Source: Rhodospirillales bacterium (GTDB lineage Bacteria > Pseudomonadota > Alphaproteobacteria > Rhodospirillales > Shumkoniaceae). Taken from it: a stretch of DNA of 64,000 bases. Positions 59,732-64,000 of this stretch are shown piece by piece (position 1 is the stretch's first letter; each line of letters starts with the position of its first letter). The notes under the pieces were generated by a model that did no database searches, had not been told where the DNA came from, and saw only the letters and a program-made list of their open reading frames with translations. The position numbers and the translations under genes are program-made. The stretch spans positions 1-64,000 of the forward strand of contig JADHSV010000006.1 of NCBI GenBank assembly GCA_016776725.1. The letters are read 5' to 3'.

Positions 59732-60859
59732 ATGACGAACAATTCCGGCTTCGACACACAGGAAATCCTTGGCGGTATCCGCGAATGGGTTGAAATCGAA
59801 TCACCCACGGATACGCCCGAAGCAACCAATCGCATGGCCGATAAGGTCGAGGCCGACTTTGCAGCCCATGGCGGCAAGATTGACCGCATTGCCGGAACGC
59901 AGGGGTTCGGCGATTGCTTAAAGGTTCGCACGCCCTGGGGCGGTGATGGCAAGGGCATTCTGGTTCTGTCGCACATTGATACGGTTCACCCCATTGGCAC
60001 CCTTGAGCGCCTGCCGTTCAGGGTCGAAGGGGATATCGCCTACGGGCCGGGTATTTTCGATATGAAGGGTGGGGCTTATCTGGGTTTCCACGCGTTTCGC
60101 AACTACTGCCGTCAGGGCAAGGAAACGCCGCTGCCCATCACTTTTCTTTTCAATACCGACGAGGAAATGTGCAGCCGCTCGTCGCGCGACCTGATTATCG
60201 CCGAAGCGCACAAGCACAAGTACGTTCTGGTTCTGGAACCGGCGCGGGACGGCGGCAACGTGGTCGGCGCGCGAAAGGGAACGGCGCGCTTCGTGCTCGA
60301 CATTCAGGGTCGGCCCGCGCATTCGGGGTCGCGTCACGCCGATGGCCGCAGCGCGATTAAGGAACTGGCCCGGCAAATCATAGATATCGAAAGCATGACC
60401 GATTACGAGCGTGAATTGACCGTCAACGTCGGCGTCATTTCGGGCGGCTCGCGGCCCAACGTGATACCGGAGTTCGCTTCCGCCGAGGTCGATATGCGTC
60501 TTCCCACCAAGGCCCTTGCCGACGAAATGATCCCCAAGGTCGCCGGTCTCAAATCCTACGATCCGGACGTTACAATCAAAGTCAGTGGCGGGGCCGAACG
60601 CCCGCCGTTTGAACAGACCGAAGCCGGTGTGGCGCTATTTGAACATGCCCGCAAGGTGGGCGCGGAACTGGGAATGAATCTGGAAGCGGTGAAAGCCGGC
60701 GGCGCATCGGACGCCAACTTCGCCGGGCCGATCACGCCGGCGCTGGATGGCCTGGGCGTCAACGGCGACGGCGCCCACACCATGAACGAACAAATTACCG
60801 TTTCACTGCTGGCGCAGCGCGCGGAACTGTTTTACCGCCTGCTCGGATCGCTGGAGTAA
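59732..60859 (+). CDS. M20-family metallopeptidase (glutamate carboxypeptidase-like)
   Basis: A 375-residue cytoplasmic zinc peptidase. The metal ligands and base are visible: H81 and D83 (SHIDTVH), D110 (FDMKGG), E144-E145 (TDEEM), a downstream glutamate (VLEPARDG) and a C-terminal histidine (GAHTMNEQ). A dimerisation lid domain (about 180-290) splits the catalytic domain, as in CPG2-type glutamate carboxypeptidases. It cleaves an amino acid or acyl group from a small peptide-like substrate that cannot be named. The ATG at 59732 has an AGGAG site ten bases away. It is the last gene of the operon and converges on the cyclase gene. Confidence 0.9.
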   Translation: MTNNSGFDTQEILGGIREWVEIESPTDTPEATNRMADKVEADFAAHGGKIDRIAGTQGFGDCLKVRTPWGGDGKGILVLSHIDTVHPIGTLERLPFRVEGDIAYGPGIFDMKGGAYLGFHAFRNYCRQGKETPLPITFLFNTDEEMCSRSSRDLIIAEAHKHKYVLVLEPARDGGNVVGARKGTARFVLDIQGRPAHSGSRHADGRSAIKELARQIIDIESMTDYERELTVNVGVISGGSRPNVIPEFASAEVDMRLPTKALADEMIPKVAGLKSYDPDVTIKVSGGAERPPFEQTEAGVALFEHARKVGAELGMNLEAVKAGGASDANFAGPITPALDGLGVNGDGAHTMNEQITVSLLAQRAELFYRLLGSLE

Positions 60860-60890
60860 GGGGGCTCTTCGACGCAGCGGGTGCCATATG

Positions 60891-63800
60891 TTAGATTTTA
60901 TCCACTAGCAACGCCTTGGCGTTTTTCAGGTCGGCGGTGTCAAACCCTTCGGTGAACCAGCCGTATATTGGCTGGACCAGTTCGCGGGCTTCCTTGGATT
61001 TTCCTTGCGCTTGAAAGAGCCGCGCGAGGCTTATTGCAGCGCGCAGTTCCAGGGACTTCGCGCTCTGTCTCCGCGCGACCGCTATGGCCCGGCTGAAACA
61101 GGCTTCGGCCTGTCCTTGGTTGTCTGCGGATCGGGACAGCAGGAGCTCACCCTTGAGCCGATGAAGTTCTGCTTCCCAGGTTTTCTCGCCGCTCTGCTCC
61201 ACTGACTCTAGCGCTTCTGCGAGTTCAACCAGTCCTCGGTCAGCCTGCCCGGCCTTTCCAAAGGTCTCGGCAAGAAGCGCCAGGAGATAGGATTTGCGTT
61301 GTTCCGTTCCGGTCGCTCGCAGCGCCTGGAGACCCTCTTGAATATCCTTAATCCCTTCGTCGGTCCGCCCTTGAGCCGCCACCGCCCATCCTCGCAAAGC
61401 CTTTGTTGCCGCCGCGAACTGCGGGCCAATACCGTGCTCGGCACACATCGCCAGTGTTGCCTCTGCGTGTTCCTGTGCCAGCCGGGCTTCCCGGCGGAAC
61501 TGCCTGAGAAAGGCTGAGAAGCTGAGCGCCAGAACGAGGCTGAAGGGGTGCGACAGCGTTTCGGCCAAGGCCATTGCCTTGCGCGCCATTTTCTGAGCCT
61601 GATCCGCATAGCCAAGGAACCACAGGGTCAAAGCCGCATGGTTCAGGCAACAGACCCCAGGGTCATGGCCACCATAGATAAAGGCGTGGGAGCCGTGTTC
61701 GTCCAGACTGTAGAGGGCCAGACCCTGGTCCAGGTGCTCTCGGCATGCCGGAAGGTCCGGAAGGCGAAAATAATTTGTCCAGGCTGCGTGGTGAGCCTGC
61801 AAGAGGAGCCCCGAGTCCGGCTGTTGTTTGGCCAGTGCCAGCGCTTCATCCGCCAAGTCTTGCGCCTGCTTGAGCTGACCGCGCTGTTGGCAGACCAACC
61901 ACAATCCCCAGGTAACGGTGAAAAGCTGAGAGACTTCCCCTATTTGGTGGCAAAGTTCACGGCTGCGGAAGTACGTCTGCTCCACTTCCGGCGCCGCCCA
62001 ACCCTTTGTGGACAGCAATGCGGTTGCCAGAGTGAGCCGCATGCCCAGTTCTTTCTTTGAGCGCTCCCGATTTTCGGGAAGGTCGTCCACGAGCTCGAGC
62101 CCCTTGGTAAGGTGAGCGATGGCTTCGAGGTTTGCCGAGCGCTCGACGGCGCGCTGTCCGGCCCGGTGCCAATAGGCGACCGCCGGTTCGATCTGCCCGG
62201 CCACGGTGTAGTGCTGGGCCAATAGCTCCGGTTGGGTCTCGACGGTCTCCGGGAACCGTTGCTCCAGCGCCTCGGCGATCCGCTGGTGGAATTGCCGCCG
62301 GGTGCCCTTCAACAATGACTGATAGGCCACGTCCTGCACCAGGGCATGCTTGAACTCGTATGTGACGTCGGGCGGCAGGTTATGGCGGTAGATGAGGCCC
62401 GCGTCCAGCAGTTGGGAGAGCGCGTCGTCAAGCGCTTCCCCCTCGAGCGGCGATACGGCGGCCAACAGCTCAAGGCTGAACGTCCGGCCCAGGGTGGCCG
62501 CCAGTTGCGCCACCTCCTTGACCTGTGCCAGACGATCCAGCCGGGCCATCAGCGAGTCCTGCAACGAAGCCGGAATGGCAAGCGGCGGCAAGGGCCCCGA
62601 CAGGACATACTGGTCCCCGTCGTCGTCCAGGAGGTCCGATTCCAGCACCGTCTTGGTCAGTTCCTCGACGAACAGCGGCACGCCGTCGGTCTTGGCGGCG
62701 ATCTCGTCGACAATCTCCTCGGGCATGGCCTTGCCCCCTGCGACCTTGGAGATCATCGCGAGGCTCTCCCTGCGGCCGAGGCGGTTAAGGGTGAGTCCGG
62801 TGATGTGAGTACGGTCGCGCCAGGGCGGATCGAACTCGGGCCGGTAGGTGAGTAAAAGAACAACGCGGGACGAGCGCAGATGCTCGATCAACAGGCTCAC
62901 CAACTCCAGCGTCGAGGGATCGATCCAGTGCAAATCCTCGATCAACATCAGCACCGGGTCCCGGGAAGCTATCGCTTCGATCACCGCGACCAGCGCTTCG
63001 AAAATCTTCTTTTTCATCTCGTCGGCGTTCAAGGGCGGCGCTGGATACCTCTCGCCCGTCGGCAGTGACAGAAGGGACGCCAGCAGGGGCTCAATTTCCG
63101 GGACCGGGAGGCCAAGCTCGTCCAGCACCGCCTCCAGCTTGTCCAGCTTCGCCGCCGCGTCGTCTTCTTTGCCAAAGCGCAGGGCGCGCTCGAGGTGGTC
63201 GATGGCAGGGTAAAAGGCGGTGTTCTTGTGAAAGGGCGAGCAATAGTACAGCACCCGGTGGTGAAGCTCGCCCTCCAGTCGTTCGCGGAAACTCCTGACA
63301 ATTCGCGATTTGCCGACCCCGGCTTCGCCCGAAAGCAGGACCACCTGGCCCACGCCGTCCTTCACCTGATCCCACCGTTTGACCAGCAGCCCGATTTCCT
63401 CCTCGCGTCCGACGAGGGGGGTCATGCCCGCCGCGTGAGCCGCGTCAAAGCGGCTTTCCGCAGCGGCTTCGCCGACCACCCGCCAAGCTCGAACCGGGGT
63501 GGAAAACCCCTTCAAATCACGACTTCCCAGGTCTTTATGCTCGAACAGGCCGCTTACCAGGTGATGGGTTGCAGGGGCGATCAGCACCGTGTTGGGCTCG
63601 GCAAGCCCCTGCAGGCGCGCGGCAAGATTCGGCGTCTCGCCCAGAACCGCGCTTTCCTCGGATGCGCCCTCGCCGATCATGTCGCCGACGACCACCAGAC
63701 CGGTGGCGATGCCGATGCGAACCTGCAGCGCAAGGTCGTCCAGGGGGCGCAGTTCGCGCACCGCCTCGACGATGCCGAGGCCGGCCCGTATGGCTCGCTC

Positions 63801-64000
63801 GGCGTCGTCCTCGTGGGCCTGGGGATAGCCGAAATAGACCAGGATACCGTCGCCCATGTAGCGGGCGATGAAGCCCCCGAAGCGCGCAATCACTCCGGCG
63901 CAGCAGTCTTGGTAGGTGTGGATCACCTCACGCAGGTCTTCCGGATCAAGCCTCTCGGAAAGCGCCGTCGAACCGACCAGATCGCAGAACATCACCGTCA
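60891..64000 (-). CDS. Adenylate cyclase / AAA ATPase / TPR signalling protein (5' end outside window)
   Basis: At least 1,036 codons are visible and the frame stays open to the window edge, so the true start is upstream. The visible N-terminus (VMFCDLVGST) begins the class III cyclase domain: metal aspartates in FCDLVG and GDGILVYFG and the NLAARL transition-state motif are kept, so it may be active. A STAND/AAA-type ATPase follows (Walker A GEAGVGKS at about residue 223, Walker B-like VLMLIEDLHW). The C-terminal half (about 560-1030) has many TPR-like helices. Such proteins join cAMP synthesis to a regulated switch. Related proteins often carry a zinc-ribbon or SAM domain first, which would be outside the window. 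Confidence 0.88.
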   Translation of the reverse strand, partial: TVMFCDLVGSTALSERLDPEDLREVIHTYQDCCAGVIARFGGFIARYMGDGILVYFGYPQAHEDDAERAIRAGLGIVEAVRELRPLDDLALQVRIGIATGLVVVGDMIGEGASEESAVLGETPNLAARLQGLAEPNTVLIAPATHHLVSGLFEHKDLGSRDLKGFSTPVRAWRVVGEAAAESRFDAAHAAGMTPLVGREEEIGLLVKRWDQVKDGVGQVVLLSGEAGVGKSRIVRSFRERLEGELHHRVLYYCSPFHKNTAFYPAIDHLERALRFGKEDDAAAKLDKLEAVLDELGLPVPEIEPLLASLLSLPTGERYPAPPLNADEMKKKIFEALVAVIEAIASRDPVLMLIEDLHWIDPSTLELVSLLIEHLRSSRVVLLLTYRPEFDPPWRDRTHITGLTLNRLGRRESLAMISKVAGGKAMPEEIVDEIAAKTDGVPLFVEELTKTVLESDLLDDDGDQYVLSGPLPPLAIPASLQDSLMARLDRLAQVKEVAQLAATLGRTFSLELLAAVSPLEGEALDDALSQLLDAGLIYRHNLPPDVTYEFKHALVQDVAYQSLLKGTRRQFHQRIAEALEQRFPETVETQPELLAQHYTVAGQIEPAVAYWHRAGQRAVERSANLEAIAHLTKGLELVDDLPENRERSKKELGMRLTLATALLSTKGWAAPEVEQTYFRSRELCHQIGEVSQLFTVTWGLWLVCQQRGQLKQAQDLADEALALAKQQPDSGLLLQAHHAAWTNYFRLPDLPACREHLDQGLALYSLDEHGSHAFIYGGHDPGVCCLNHAALTLWFLGYADQAQKMARKAMALAETLSHPFSLVLALSFSAFLRQFRREARLAQEHAEATLAMCAEHGIGPQFAAATKALRGWAVAAQGRTDEGIKDIQEGLQALRATGTEQRKSYLLALLAETFGKAGQADRGLVELAEALESVEQSGEKTWEAELHRLKGELLLSRSADNQGQAEACFSRAIAVARRQSAKSLELRAAISLARLFQAQGKSKEARELVQPIYGWFTEGFDTADLKNAKALLVDKI

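Overview
The window is one contiguous chromosomal segment of an alphaproteobacterium, most like a free-living, respiring member of the old Rhodospirillales. This placement is an inference from gene order and content, not from a database search. Supporting traits are a dcw cluster ending ftsQ-ftsA-ftsZ-lpxC, an F0-only ATP synthase cluster (atpI-B-E-F'-F) with paired b and b' subunits and no F1 genes beside it, a divergent mutY next to a DUF721/DsbA/SMC operon, a DUF2336 protein, TAXI- and DctP-type TRAP receptors, and the block polyprenyl synthase / tRNA methylase / S49 peptidase / glyQ / glyS / ppdK. The sequence is GC-rich, with two clear exceptions: the middle of ligA and an island at about 49.7-51.75 kb.

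Layout. 1-18.4 kb: division and cell-wall cluster on the + strand (end of rsmH, ftsL, ftsI, murE, murF, mraY, murD, ftsW, murG, murC, murB, ddl, ftsQ, ftsA, ftsZ), then lpxC and a strong terminator. Most junctions overlap by 1-14 bases, so translation is probably coupled. 18.5-23.2 kb: bamD, recN, ligA. 23.1-25.7 kb, minus strand: F0 ATP synthase operon with a recognisable promoter and a large hairpin just after atpE. 25.8-30.5 kb, minus: DUF721, DsbA-like and SMC operon. 30.5-32.1 kb: mutY and apt, converging with overlapping ends. 32.5-36.4 kb: TAXI receptor, fused TRAP permease and UspA. 36.5-39.6 kb: cytochrome c, DUF2336, an orphan membrane-anchored DctP-type receptor, tRNA-Pro(CGG). 39.65-48.4 kb: polyprenyl synthase, tRNA methylase, S49 peptidase, a small zinc-ribbon membrane protein, glyQS and pyruvate phosphate dikinase, closed by a strong terminator. 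48.5-49.7 kb: ACR3-family arsenite permease.

49.7-51.75 kb is an AT-richer accessory island with a pentapeptide-repeat/membrane protein and a RelE/Xre-type toxin-antitoxin pair that has a palindromic operator inside its promoter. 51.76-53.3 kb: a methyltransferase and YgfZ. 53.4-60.9 kb: one tightly packed + strand operon with four glycosyltransferases, an asparagine-synthase-type amidotransferase, a diverged ArsR-like protein, a stand-alone ParB/Srx-fold protein and an M20 peptidase. The last four of these are the least familiar association in the window. 60.9 kb to the end, minus: a very large adenylate cyclase / AAA ATPase / TPR protein cut by the window edge. I saw no insertion sequence, CRISPR array, rRNA, phage structural gene or recognisable riboswitch.
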